Shown here: one piece after another, positions 13,879-21,997 of the stretch | How positions within the stretch are numbered: position 1 is the stretch's first letter | How the letters are laid out: each line of letters starts with the position of its first letter | NCBI GenBank assembly: GCA_016871135.1 | Contig: VFZQ01000011.1 | Location: 1 to 22,334 of the forward strand | Reading direction: 5' to 3' | DNA length: 22,334 bases | DNA from: Acidobacteriota bacterium | GTDB taxonomy: Bacteria; Acidobacteriota; Terriglobia; Bryobacterales; Bryobacteraceae | Position numbers and translations under genes: made by a program | The notes under the pieces: model-generated | Databases searched by the model: none | What the model saw: the letters and a program-made list of their open reading frames with translations, nothing else | Told to the model about the DNA's origin: nothing

Positions 13879-16249
13879 AGACAAACTCGTTGGAATTGAT
13901 CAGCGCCAAGGCGATGTCACCCAGCGCCCGCGCCTTCGGTGTGACCTCGGACGGATGCAAATTGTGCTCGTAAGCCGCCGGCGATTCCGGATGCGTGAAC
14001 TTATGCTGCTCGCCAGTCAACTCGCTGGTGATCGAATGCACAACGGGCCGCGCCGCTGCGCGCGGGGCCGGGGCGGCGGCCGTGTGCTGCGCCAACAACT
14101 TTCGGTATGTAGCCGTCGCTGAGCGCAACTCATCGGCCCGAGGCGCCCGTCCCAAAACCCGCACAAACAACTCGCTCACATTGGAGACACGCGCGCCCAT
14201 CGCCAACGCCATATCGTGCGCGAACTGGCTATTGAACAGCGCGAACGCCTGTGTCGGCACCGTCGCCGCGTCGCGCCGGTCGCACGACAAGTCCATGCTC
14301 GCGCCGTTGAAGACCTCGACCATCGGATCGACAAGACTGCGCTGCTGAAAGGTGTAGATCGTCCGTCGATTCCGTATGCGTTTCAGCGCGTCCGGCCGAT
14401 AGACCGGCGACAGTGAGCCCATTCGGTGCAGAGGCTGGCGCGCCACGTCTTCATTGATATCCGGGAACACGCCCGGCCCGCCACGCTCTTCGCTCAACTC
14501 GCCCGCGACGAATAGAATACTATCGCGCAGTACCTCAGCCTCCACGCGCCGCCCTTCGCTGCGTGCCGCTTGGTACGCCTGGGAGTTCAGAATCTTGCGA
14601 TGCACCGCCTTCACGCTCCAGCCGCTTTCGACAAGCTCGCTCGCAAGCCAATCGAGCAGTTCCGGATTCGACGGCTTTGCGCCCATCTTGCCAAAGTTGT
14701 TGGCATCAGCGGCTAAGCCCTTGCCGAAGTGATACTGCCAGATTCGATTCGCCATCACTCGCGCCGTCAGCGGATTTTTCTCATTCGCGATCCAGTTCGC
14801 AAGCACCGCGCGCCGGCCTTCCACAGTCTCTGGAACCACGGGCGACGGATACCCGCCGTACCGCTCCAACAGCGACAGCACACCGGGCGAAACCTTCTCC
14901 GCGGGTGCTTGAATATTGCCTCCGGGCAACACGTGCACATCGGCGGGCTTGTATTCGGCGCGTTTCGGATAGCGCATGTTTGCCCCGCCGTCCGTCTCGC
15001 CATTGCGCGGACCGCTCGATACCGCGAACGCCTTCGGCTCATAGCGATCAAGCGATTCTTTGTGCAGCGCATTGTGTTTCTGATAGAGCTTGTACTCCTC
15101 GAACTGATCGGGAGGAAGTGTCCCGCGGCCTTGCTGATAGCCCGGCGCCATCCGCTCCATCTTGGTCTTCACGTCGTCGGAGACCTTCTGCAAAAGCGAT
15201 TTGCCGTAGGCAAGGTCGCTCGAATTCTCCGTGGGCAGAAACGGTAGTTTCGGCCGAGCGAACTCCGTTGTCGCGAAAACCGCCTGCATGCGGTAGTAGT
15301 CCTTAGTCGGCAGCGGATCGAACTTGTGATCGTGGCACTTCGCGCAACCGAGCGTCAGGCCCAGAAACGTCGCCGCCGTCGCATGCGTGACATCGTCGAG
15401 GAACATCTGCCGAGTCACCGCTTCCACCGACATGCCCGTATGCTCCCAAGGGCCCGCGCGCAGAAAACCCGTCGCGATCAGCGCTTCCGGGTTACCGGGA
15501 AATAGCTCATCGCCGGCGACCTGTTCGAGGATAAATCGGTTGTAAGGCTTGTCTTCGTTGAACGCGCGAATTACGTAGTCCCGATAGCGCCATGCATTGG
15601 GCCGCTCAAAATCGTTCGAGTACCCGTTGGTATCGGCGTAACGCACAACGTCTAACCAATGCCGCGCCCATCGTTCCCCGTAGCGCGGCGAAGCGAGCAA
15701 ACGGTCGACAAGCCGAGCCCACGCATCTTTCGAATTGTCCTTCACGAACTCGTCAATCTCTTTTTGCGTCGGCGGGAGACCGGTGAGATCAATCGTCACG
15801 CGCCGGATCAGTGTTCGTTTATCGGCCTTCGCGGTGGACACACCAAGAAACGCATCGACCGTCTTCGCCTTATCGCGCGGCTTCGGCTGCCGAAACGCCC
15901 ACAAATCCTCGGACTTGTAGTCTTCTTTCCACGCCGTCCACACTGCGCCGCCGTTGATCCACTCGCGCACGGCCGCGACCAACTCCGCCGAAGGCTTCGC
16001 GCCCGGGGGCATCTGCAAACCTTTGCGCCCCTCGATCGCGGCAAGCAGTAAACTCGCTTCGGCATTACCAGGCACAATCGCCGGCCCCCGCGCGCCGCCC
16101 TTCAACATCGCCTCGCGCGAACGCAGGTCGAGCTTCGACAACACCTGCCCCTCGCCATGACAGCCAAAACAATCGCGCTTCAGCGCCGACAGCACATCCA
16201 AGGCGCCATGCACCGAAACCGCCGCTGCGGCCAACGCCAGAATCCTCAT
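13868..16249 (-). CDS. PSD1-type exported haem-c protein with DUF1549 and DUF1553 domains
   Basis: This 793-aa protein starts at ATG 16249, 6 nt behind the sulfatase stop. A Sec signal (MRILALAAAAVSVHGA) leads to a PSCyt1 haem-binding motif CFGCH (27-31) and a cytochrome-like segment ending in LQMPPG and VREWINGG. DUF1549 covers roughly 130-335 (LIRRVTIDLTGLPPTQKEID, SPRYGERWARHWLDVVRYAD, then a second CxxCH in GCAKCHDHKFDPLPTKDYY at 301-319). DUF1553 covers roughly the last 280 residues (RRAVLANWIANEKNPLTARV, ANRIWQYHFGKGL, HRKILNSQAYQ, and QRSLVDPMVEVFNGA leading to the C-terminus). The two CxxCH sites suggest covalent haem and a redox role outside the membrane. The exact reaction is not known. 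A Pro/Ala-rich linker (about 700-710) precedes the tail. Confidence 0.92.
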   Translation of the reverse strand: MRILALAAAAVSVHGALDVLSALKRDCFGCHGEGQVLSKLDLRSREAMLKGGARGPAIVPGNAEASLLLAAIEGRKGLQMPPGAKPSAELVAAVREWINGGAVWTAWKEDYKSEDLWAFRQPKPRDKAKTVDAFLGVSTAKADKRTLIRRVTIDLTGLPPTQKEIDEFVKDNSKDAWARLVDRLLASPRYGERWARHWLDVVRYADTNGYSNDFERPNAWRYRDYVIRAFNEDKPYNRFILEQVAGDELFPGNPEALIATGFLRAGPWEHTGMSVEAVTRQMFLDDVTHATAATFLGLTLGCAKCHDHKFDPLPTKDYYRMQAVFATTEFARPKLPFLPTENSSDLAYGKSLLQKVSDDVKTKMERMAPGYQQGRGTLPPDQFEEYKLYQKHNALHKESLDRYEPKAFAVSSGPRNGETDGGANMRYPKRAEYKPADVHVLPGGNIQAPAEKVSPGVLSLLERYGGYPSPVVPETVEGRRAVLANWIANEKNPLTARVMANRIWQYHFGKGLAADANNFGKMGAKPSNPELLDWLASELVESGWSVKAVHRKILNSQAYQAARSEGRRVEAEVLRDSILFVAGELSEERGGPGVFPDINEDVARQPLHRMGSLSPVYRPDALKRIRNRRTIYTFQQRSLVDPMVEVFNGASMDLSCDRRDAATVPTQAFALFNSQFAHDMALAMGARVSNVSELFVRVLGRAPRADELRSATATYRKLLAQHTAAAPAPRAAARPVVHSITSELTGEQHKFTHPESPAAYEHNLHPSEVTPKARALGDIALALINSNEFVYVY

Positions 16250-16255
16250 GCGGAA

Positions 16256-17998
16256 CTATTCTCTCAAAAACACGACGTACTTGATATCGGCGACCTGCTT
16301 CCCTTTCACCGACAACGCGCGCAGCGTCAACGGCGTGCGCGACTGCGTCAACTGCAGCTTGCCCGCGCGAAGCGGCTTGAACACTTTCACGAAAGATTCC
16401 TGTCCGCGATCGTGCCGGTCTTCCTTCTTACCGACAAGCGGCGGATCATTCACCGTCGCAATTTTCACCGTCGTCTTAGCCGAGCCGACCGACACTTCAA
16501 TCTCCGATCCAACATCGCCGGCGCCGCACGTGTAATAGAGGTCGACGGCGTACGTGCCCGGCCGCAACACTTCGACGTCCCACGTAATCGCGTCCGCTGG
16601 CGCCGTCCAATTCGTGAAGTAGGAGTCGTTTGGCGCGCCCGAGCTTCGCTTCACGCCGCCGTGCGCGACACCATCGCGCGCGGGCAACCACGTCACGGTG
16701 TCGTACCCGACTGGATACGGACGATCGTCCTTGCCGGTCAACACCAGCATCTCGGCCGTCCATTTATCGAGCGCCTTTTTCAGCGTGGCAGCCTCATCGG
16801 CAAAACGCGCTGAGACATCGGACTTCTGATTTGGATCGGCGACCATGTCGAACAGTTTGCCCTCGGGATCGAGCCGGAACCGCTGCGTGCGAACGCTGGA
16901 ACGCCGGTTTTGCAGTGAGAAAATCATGCGATCCGGCCAGCCCTTCGACGTGCCTTCCAGCAACGGCCGCAAGCTCACACCATCCAGCGGCTTCTTCGAA
17001 ACGACTGGAACGCTCGTCATATCGGCTAGCGTCGGCAGCAGATCGATCGCGCCGGCGATCTGCGGAATCCGCGTACCCGGCTTAATGCGGCCCGGGAATC
17101 GCACCAGCAGCGGCGAGCGGATGCCGCCTTCATCGACGGTCCCCTTGCGTCCCTTCATGCCGCCATTCCAACGCCACCCATTCGGGCCGTTGTCGCTGAA
17201 ATAAAGCACGAGCGTGTCGTTGTCGAGCCTCAACTCCTTCAACTTCGCCAACACGCGGCCAACGTTCCAGTCGATGTTCTCACACATCGCCAGCGCCGCC
17301 CGCGTGTGCGAGACGTCTTCAAGGTTCGGATTGGTCGCCTTCATCGCCGGATCCACGCCCGCGAATTTGTCGTAGAACTTGTCGGGCACCTGCATCGGCG
17401 AGTGCGGACTGTTGAACGGCACGTAGCAGAAGAAGGGTTTCATGCGGTTCTTCGCGATGAAGTCGATGGCGTGGTTGGTGAGGTCGTCGATGATGTAACC
17501 TTTGCCCTTCACCATCTGGCCGTTGAGGTCCATGTCGTAGTCGAAGTAGTGGCCCCAGTGGCCGCTGGTCATGCCGTAGTATTCGTCAAAGCCGCGGTAA
17601 ATCGGGTGATACGGCGGCTGCGTGCCATTGTGCCATTTGCCGAAGATGCCGGTCGCATAGCCGGAAGCCTTAAACGTCTCGGCTATCGTTTTCTCATCCG
17701 TATTCAAGCGTTCGAGACCGGTCGACACGCCGCGCACACCGCCGCGGGCATGGTAGCGCCCCGTCAGAAATTCCGCCCGCGTCGGCGCGCAAACGGCGCA
17801 CACGAAGAATCGGTCGAAGATCGCACCATCATTGCCAAGCGAATCGATATTCGGCGTCGACAGATTCGTGTTGCCGTGGATCGAAAGATCTCCCCATCCC
17901 TGATCGTCGGCAAGAAACACAACGACATTCGGCGCACGCCGCGCGCGCGGCTGGGCTGCGACAGTGAGCGAGCTGAAAAGGAATGTTCGTCTGTTCAT
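16256..17998 (-). CDS. Exported sulfatase with C-terminal beta-sandwich extension
   Basis: This 580-aa protein starts at ATG 17998. The N-terminus has a short twin-arginine-like signal (MNRRTFLFSSLTVAAQ). The sulfatase domain begins PNVVVFLADDQGWGDLSIHG with metal ligands Asp31/Asp32. CAPTR at 70-74 fits the CxPxR motif whose Cys is converted to formylglycine. GYATGIFGKWHNG supplies Lys121/His123, and LVLYFSDNGPNGWRWNGGMK the distal metal site. It probably hydrolyses sulfate esters on polysaccharides in the periplasm or outside. From about residue 437 a separate region (NWTAPADAITWDVEVLRPGT, YAVDLYYTCGAGDVGSEIEV) looks like a carbohydrate-binding-type beta-sandwich seen in some planctomycete-type sulfatases. 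It needs a formylglycine-forming enzyme, none of which is in the window. It is 3 nt behind the TPR-like gene and 6 nt ahead of PSD1. Confidence 0.93.
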   Translation of the reverse strand: MNRRTFLFSSLTVAAQPRARRAPNVVVFLADDQGWGDLSIHGNTNLSTPNIDSLGNDGAIFDRFFVCAVCAPTRAEFLTGRYHARGGVRGVSTGLERLNTDEKTIAETFKASGYATGIFGKWHNGTQPPYHPIYRGFDEYYGMTSGHWGHYFDYDMDLNGQMVKGKGYIIDDLTNHAIDFIAKNRMKPFFCYVPFNSPHSPMQVPDKFYDKFAGVDPAMKATNPNLEDVSHTRAALAMCENIDWNVGRVLAKLKELRLDNDTLVLYFSDNGPNGWRWNGGMKGRKGTVDEGGIRSPLLVRFPGRIKPGTRIPQIAGAIDLLPTLADMTSVPVVSKKPLDGVSLRPLLEGTSKGWPDRMIFSLQNRRSSVRTQRFRLDPEGKLFDMVADPNQKSDVSARFADEAATLKKALDKWTAEMLVLTGKDDRPYPVGYDTVTWLPARDGVAHGGVKRSSGAPNDSYFTNWTAPADAITWDVEVLRPGTYAVDLYYTCGAGDVGSEIEVSVGSAKTTVKIATVNDPPLVGKKEDRHDRGQESFVKVFKPLRAGKLQLTQSRTPLTLRALSVKGKQVADIKYVVFLRE

Positions 17999-18001
17999 TG
18001 C

Positions 18002-18499
18002 TTAATCGTCCAACATCACTTCCGACTGCTCCATCGGCCGCGGCCTTAACGACGGATCCCGCATCAACATCCGCGCGCAAGTATTCCATCGCAAGATCGC
18101 GTCGTCGTTGCCCGGCGGCCGCAACGACTCCGCCTGCTCATACCATTGCATCGCCTCGGTCAACGCCTCGTACGCTTCGAAACACGCAAACGGCGAACCG
18201 CGCCGCAGCCGCGCCATCGCTTCGCGCTCTTCGATAAGCCCCGCGAAGTAGGCCCGCTCATACGGATCGCGCAACTGCCGCAAAATCTCGCGCGCCGAGT
18301 TCGCCGGCACGCCCTGCGCGAACTGATCGGTACGCGTCAACAGCAGCGCCAGCAGCGCCTTCTGATTCTCCGGGTCGACGCGCAACACGTCGAGGCAAAT
18401 GCTCTCGGCCAACCACGATTCGTTCAACAGCCGGTACAACTCCACCTTTTCAAGCGCCACCGGAATCGACTCCGGCGAAATCGGCTTCAGATCGAACAT
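18002..18499 (-). CDS. TPR-like helical protein in the sdh operon
   Basis: This 165-aa protein has no signal peptide or membrane helix, so it is probably cytoplasmic. It starts at ATG 18499 behind a strong GGGAGGGAG that fills the 10-nt gap after sdhB. Helical repeat character is visible in ALEKVELYRLLNESWLAESI, CLDVLRVDPENQKALLALLL and ALTEAMQWYEQAESLRPPG, which resemble tetratricopeptide units including the DPENQKAL and AESLRPPGND turns. The C-terminus ends in the acidic EVMLDD. I recognise no named family. Position directly behind sdhB suggests an accessory or assembly role for succinate dehydrogenase, or a link to the sulfatase gene 3 nt downstream; both are inferences. A gene of this kind next to sdhB in other acidobacteria would support the first. 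Confidence 0.75.
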   Translation of the reverse strand: MFDLKPISPESIPVALEKVELYRLLNESWLAESICLDVLRVDPENQKALLALLLTRTDQFAQGVPANSAREILRQLRDPYERAYFAGLIEEREAMARLRRGSPFACFEAYEALTEAMQWYEQAESLRPPGNDDAILRWNTCARMLMRDPSLRPRPMEQSEVMLDD

Positions 18500-18509
18500 G
18501 GCTCCCTCC

Positions 18510-19235
18510 CTAGCGGAAGATCTTGAACAGTTTGCCGAGCGGATCGTAGAACTCGTCGACGACGCGCTCCTTCAACGGGATGATCGCATTGTCCGTAATT
18601 TTGATCTCTTCCGGACACACCTGCGTGCAGCACTTGGTGATGTTGCAATACCCGATGCCTTGCGTGTCTTTCAAATCGGCCAGCCTGTCGTCGGAATCGA
18701 ACGGATTCATCTCCAACGCCGCCGAATACACAAAGAACCGCGGCCCGATAAATTCATCATGCAAGCCGTGCTCGCGCAATACATGGCACACGTCCTGACA
18801 CAGGAAGCACTCGATGCACTTGCGGAACTCTTGCGGCCGATCGACATCGGCCTGCTGCGCATTCCACGCGCGATTGGGATCGGACTTGAACTTCTTGATC
18901 CCCTCTTTTACCTTGTAATTCCACGACACATCGGTGACCAGATCCTTCACATGCGGGAAGGTCTTCATCGGCTCGACGGTCACCGGCCCGTTCAGATCGA
19001 GTGTGTTCAGCCGCGTCATGCACATCAGCCGCGGCTTGCCGTTGATCTCGGCCGAACACGATCCGCACTTGCCCGCCTTGCAGTTCCAGCGCACCGAGAG
19101 ATCGTTCGCGTCCGCGGCCTGGATCTGATGGACCGCATCAAGCACTACCATCCCTTCGGTCACTTCGGTCGTGTAGTCCTGATAACCGCCGCCACCGCGC
19201 TCGCCTCGCCAGATTTTGAAAGTTGCTGTGGCCAT
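18510..19235 (-). CDS. sdhB: Succinate dehydrogenase/fumarate reductase iron-sulfur subunit
   Basis: This 241-aa protein starts at ATG 19235, two bases after the sdhA stop, with GAGGAG 11 nt upstream inside sdhA. The N-terminal ferredoxin domain binds [2Fe-2S] through CKAGKCGSC (Cys52, 57, 60) and Cys72 in PRLMC. The C-terminal domain carries CIECFLCQDVC (Cys140, 143, 146, 150) for [4Fe-4S] and GYCNITKCCTQVCPEEI (Cys197, 203, 207) for [3Fe-4S]; the extra Cys202 is a small oddity. It passes electrons from the flavin of SdhA to quinone at SdhC, on the cytoplasmic face of the membrane. Length and cluster spacing are normal for the family. The direction of the reaction (succinate oxidation or fumarate reduction) cannot be settled by sequence alone. 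Confidence 0.96.
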   Translation of the reverse strand: MATATFKIWRGERGGGGYQDYTTEVTEGMVVLDAVHQIQAADANDLSVRWNCKAGKCGSCSAEINGKPRLMCMTRLNTLDLNGPVTVEPMKTFPHVKDLVTDVSWNYKVKEGIKKFKSDPNRAWNAQQADVDRPQEFRKCIECFLCQDVCHVLREHGLHDEFIGPRFFVYSAALEMNPFDSDDRLADLKDTQGIGYCNITKCCTQVCPEEIKITDNAIIPLKERVVDEFYDPLGKLFKIFR

Positions 19236-19237
19236 GG

Positions 19238-21049
19238 CTACTTCATCTCCTCGATAATCTGCTTCAACTCGGCGGTCATCTCCGTAACCGGAACGCGTTC
19301 GAGAACCTGCTCGCCGTTGGAGCCGCGCTTGATGATGGAATTAAACGACGCGCCCTCGGCCGTCTTATCCGGAAAGTCGTCACGGAAGTGCGCGCCGCGG
19401 CTCTCTTTCCGTTCAATCGCCGACCGCGCGATCATCTCCGACGCTTCGATCATGTTCGGCAAGTCCATCGCCATGTGCCAACCGTTGTTGTACTCGCGAT
19501 TGCCATGTACATGCACCTTCTCCGCGCGCGCACGGAGTTTCTGCAGGCCTTCGACGGCCTGCTCCATCTCCTTCTGCACACGCACGATGCCGACAAGATT
19601 CTGCATCAGATCCTGCAAATCGTGATGCACCGCATACGGGCTCTCGCCGCCTTCGCGGTCGAACGGCGCCAGCGCTTCACGCGCCGCTTCTTCCACCTGC
19701 GCGTTGTTGACCGACCCGCCTGTGTGCTCCTTTGCCCACTTCGCGGCAAACTGCCCCGCACGATGTCCGAACACCAACAGATCCGACAGCGAGTTGCCGC
19801 CGAGACGATTCGCCCCGTGCAGCCCCGCGCCGCATTCGCCGGCCGCGAACAGCCCCGGCACCTTCGACATTTGCGACTCCGCGTCCACCTTCACGCCGCC
19901 CATCATGTAGTGCGTCGTCGGACCCACTTCCATCGCTTCTTTCGTGATATCGATATCGCCAAGCTGCTTGAACTGGTGATACATACTCGGCAGCTTGCGC
20001 TTGATGTGATCCGGCGCGTTCGGAATCCGTTCTTTAATCCAGGCGATGTCGAGAAACACGCCGCCGTGCGGACTCCCACGGCCTTCGCGCACCTCGCGCT
20101 GAATGCAGCGCGCAACGTGGTCGCGTGTCAACAACTCGGGCGGCCGCCGCGCTTCTTTGTCGCCCTGCGTATAGCGCCAACCCTCTTCTTCGTTGTCCGC
20201 GGTCTGGCCTTTATAGTTCGCCGGAATATCTTCGAACATGAATCGCTTGCCGTCTTTGTTGCGCAGCACGCCACCTTCGCCACGCACGCCCTCGGTCACA
20301 AGAATGCCTCGCACGCTCGGCGGCCACACCATGCCGGTCGGATGGAACTGCACGAACTCCATATCGAGCAACTCGGCGCCGGCGCGATACGCCAGCGCGT
20401 GGCCATCGGCGGTGTACTCCCAGCTGTTCGACGTAATCTTATACGCGCGGCCAATGCCGCCGGTCGCAAGGATGATCGCGTTCGCGCGGAAGATGCGGAA
20501 ACGGCCGCGCTCGCGGTCGTAGCCGAACGCGCCAACAACACGGCCCGCGTCCATCAGCAGCGTGAGAATCGTCACTTCCATGTGGAAGTCGATGCCCTGA
20601 TGAATCCCGTGATCCTGCAGCGTGCGGATCATTTCGAGACCGGTGCGATCGCCCACGTGCGCAAGCCGCGGATAGCGGTGCCCGCCGAAGTTGCGTTGCA
20701 GGATCTTGCCTTCCTTCGTGCGGTCGAAGATCGCGCCCCACTGCTCAAGCTCGCGAACGCGGTCCGGCGCTTCCTGCGCGTGCAACTGCGCCATGCGCCA
20801 GTTGTTCAGGTACTGCCCTCCGCGCATCGTATCGGCGAAGTGAACCTTCCAATTGTCGCGGTCGTCGACATTGCCCATCGCCGCGGCCATACCGCCTTCG
20901 GCCATCACCGTGTGCGCCTTGCCGAGCAGTGATTTGCTGACGACCGCCACCTTCACGCCCGCCGCCGACGCCTTCACCGCCGCGCTCAACCCCGCACCGC
21001 CGGCGCCGATCACGAGCACGTCATGTTCGAATGTCTGGTAATCGCTCAT
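19238..21049 (-). CDS. sdhA: Succinate dehydrogenase/fumarate reductase flavoprotein subunit
   Basis: This 603-aa protein starts at ATG 21049 (MSDYQTFEHDVLVIGAGGAG), two bases after the sdhC stop. The frame extends 40 codons upstream over sdhC, but that part is not family-like. The FAD-binding GAGGAG lies at 15-20, and His45 in GKAHTVMAEGG is the expected covalent flavin attachment site. The active-site region includes FVQFHPTGMVWPPSVRG, TEGVRGEGGVLRN and HYMMGGVKVD, with HGANRLGGNSLSDLLVFGHR towards the C-terminal capping end. It oxidises succinate to fumarate, or the reverse, and passes electrons to SdhB. The gene order C-A-B and lack of signal peptide fit the cytoplasm-facing complex II. 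Residues and length are complete, with no sign of damage. Confidence 0.96.
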   Translation of the reverse strand: MSDYQTFEHDVLVIGAGGAGLSAAVKASAAGVKVAVVSKSLLGKAHTVMAEGGMAAAMGNVDDRDNWKVHFADTMRGGQYLNNWRMAQLHAQEAPDRVRELEQWGAIFDRTKEGKILQRNFGGHRYPRLAHVGDRTGLEMIRTLQDHGIHQGIDFHMEVTILTLLMDAGRVVGAFGYDRERGRFRIFRANAIILATGGIGRAYKITSNSWEYTADGHALAYRAGAELLDMEFVQFHPTGMVWPPSVRGILVTEGVRGEGGVLRNKDGKRFMFEDIPANYKGQTADNEEEGWRYTQGDKEARRPPELLTRDHVARCIQREVREGRGSPHGGVFLDIAWIKERIPNAPDHIKRKLPSMYHQFKQLGDIDITKEAMEVGPTTHYMMGGVKVDAESQMSKVPGLFAAGECGAGLHGANRLGGNSLSDLLVFGHRAGQFAAKWAKEHTGGSVNNAQVEEAAREALAPFDREGGESPYAVHHDLQDLMQNLVGIVRVQKEMEQAVEGLQKLRARAEKVHVHGNREYNNGWHMAMDLPNMIEASEMIARSAIERKESRGAHFRDDFPDKTAEGASFNSIIKRGSNGEQVLERVPVTEMTAELKQIIEEMK

Positions 21050-21051
21050 CG

Positions 21052-21834
21052 CTACAGAATTCTCCAGTCGTGCCAAATGCCCATCGAGCACATGCGCACA
21101 TAGAGGTCGGAAAATCCGACCGAGAAAAGACTCAGCCACGCGAACCGCATGTGGCGCTGATTGAGGCACGACGACCCGTCGTACATCTTCTTTCGCAACG
21201 GCGATTTCGAAACTTCATCGATCCGCCCGCCGACCAGGTGGCGCAGCGAGTGGCAGCCCAACGTATAGCTGCCGAGCAGACACGTGTTGGTCAACAACAC
21301 CAACGTGCCCACGCCGATGCCGAAGCCATCGGAGAACTGCGTCGCCAGATAAACGTCGTGTGCGAGGAGTACGATGAACGCCAGCGCGAGATACAAAAAG
21401 TACCGGTGGATGTTTTGGAAAATCAGCGGGAACGCCTGCTCGCCGCAGTACGACTTTCGCGGCTCGCCCACCGCGCAGGCCGGCGGATCGGCCCAAAAGG
21501 CTTTGTAGTATGCGCCCCGATAGTAGTAACAGGTGAAGCGGAATCCGCCCGGCGCCCAGAGAATCAGCAGCGCCGCGGTAAACGGCACCCATGTCGGCCA
21601 CCACGCCGGCTTCGGTCCGAACCATGCTTCCGATGATCCGAAAATCTCCGGAGAGTAGAACGGCGACAAGTACGGGCCGAAGCGGTAGTGGTCGCCCTGG
21701 AACGCCGCCCACGTGGAATAAACGATGAATGCTCCGAGGCCGAGTGCAACGGCCAGCGGCTGTTGCCACCAGGCGTCTCGGCGTGAAGTTTGGCCGAAGC
21801 CATTCTTCTTTAGCGGAACGTCGATTGAAGACAA
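21052..21834 (-). CDS. sdhC: Succinate dehydrogenase membrane anchor, cytochrome b subunit
   Basis: This 260-aa protein is taken from TTG 21834, 7 nt downstream of GGGAGGT. GTG 21840 touches that site and is too close, and TTG 21912 would overlap a plausible promoter. Five membrane helices are visible at about 26-45, 79-96, 144-164, 173-193 and 229-249. A conserved GPYLSPFYSPEIFG segment lies between helices 1 and 2. Candidate haem ligands are His143 (NIHRY), His159 (LLAHDVY), His195 and His199 (LGCHSLRH). A single large five-helix anchor with no sdhD gene nearby suggests a one-subunit, probably di-haem, type of complex II; that typing is inference. It passes electrons from SdhB to the membrane quinone. 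It heads the sdhCAB run. Confidence 0.9.
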   Translation of the reverse strand: MSSIDVPLKKNGFGQTSRRDAWWQQPLAVALGLGAFIVYSTWAAFQGDHYRFGPYLSPFYSPEIFGSSEAWFGPKPAWWPTWVPFTAALLILWAPGGFRFTCYYYRGAYYKAFWADPPACAVGEPRKSYCGEQAFPLIFQNIHRYFLYLALAFIVLLAHDVYLATQFSDGFGIGVGTLVLLTNTCLLGSYTLGCHSLRHLVGGRIDEVSKSPLRKKMYDGSSCLNQRHMRFAWLSLFSVGFSDLYVRMCSMGIWHDWRIL

Positions 21835-21840
21835 GGACAC

Positions 21841-21847
21841 ACCTCCC
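21841..21847 (-). promoter_or_regulatory. Ribosome binding site selecting the TTG start of sdhC
   Basis: On the minus strand GGGAGGT is followed directly by GTG and, six bases on, TTG. The 7-nt gap between GGAGG and TTG 21834 is near optimal, while the GTG abuts the site. This supports TTG as the start codon of sdhC. Confidence 0.65.
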
Positions 21848-21882
21848 GATCGCGTGAAACACTGCGCATGCGCGAACTGGTT

Positions 21883-21912
21883 AGCATATCGTTCGAAGCC
21901 CAGTCCCCGCAA
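21883..21912 (-). promoter_or_regulatory. Possible sigma-70-like promoter of the sdh run
   Basis: On the minus strand TTGCGG (21907-21912) and TATGCT (21883-21888) are 18 nt apart, a partial match to the -35/-10 consensus. It lies about 40 nt upstream of the preferred sdhC start. A 10-bp palindrome, GCGCATGCGC (21864-21873), sits just past the expected transcription start and could be an operator. Only two hexamers support this, so it is tentative. Confidence 0.3.
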
Positions 21913-21950
21913 GTTTCACCCAATCGAAATTTCCGTTGAAAGTGGCAACC

Positions 21951-21979
21951 TTGCGGCAGCCGCGCGCTTTAAGTAGCAT
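21951..21979 (+). promoter_or_regulatory. Possible promoter of the TonB-dependent receptor gene
   Basis: TTGCGG (21951-21956) and TAGCAT (21974-21979) are 17 nt apart, ahead of the ATG at 21998. The -35-like hexamer is the same as on the opposite strand for sdh. The leader would be very short, about 12 nt, which weakens the call. Confidence 0.2.
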
Positions 21980-21997
21980 CGTTGCAGAGCCTGCCAC

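Noticed and set aside
19223..20932. A 569-codon open frame on the plus strand opposite sdhA.
   Set aside because: It is antisense to an intact, strongly conserved gene. Its protein is Arg/His/Ala-rich without domains, as expected from GC-rich third positions.
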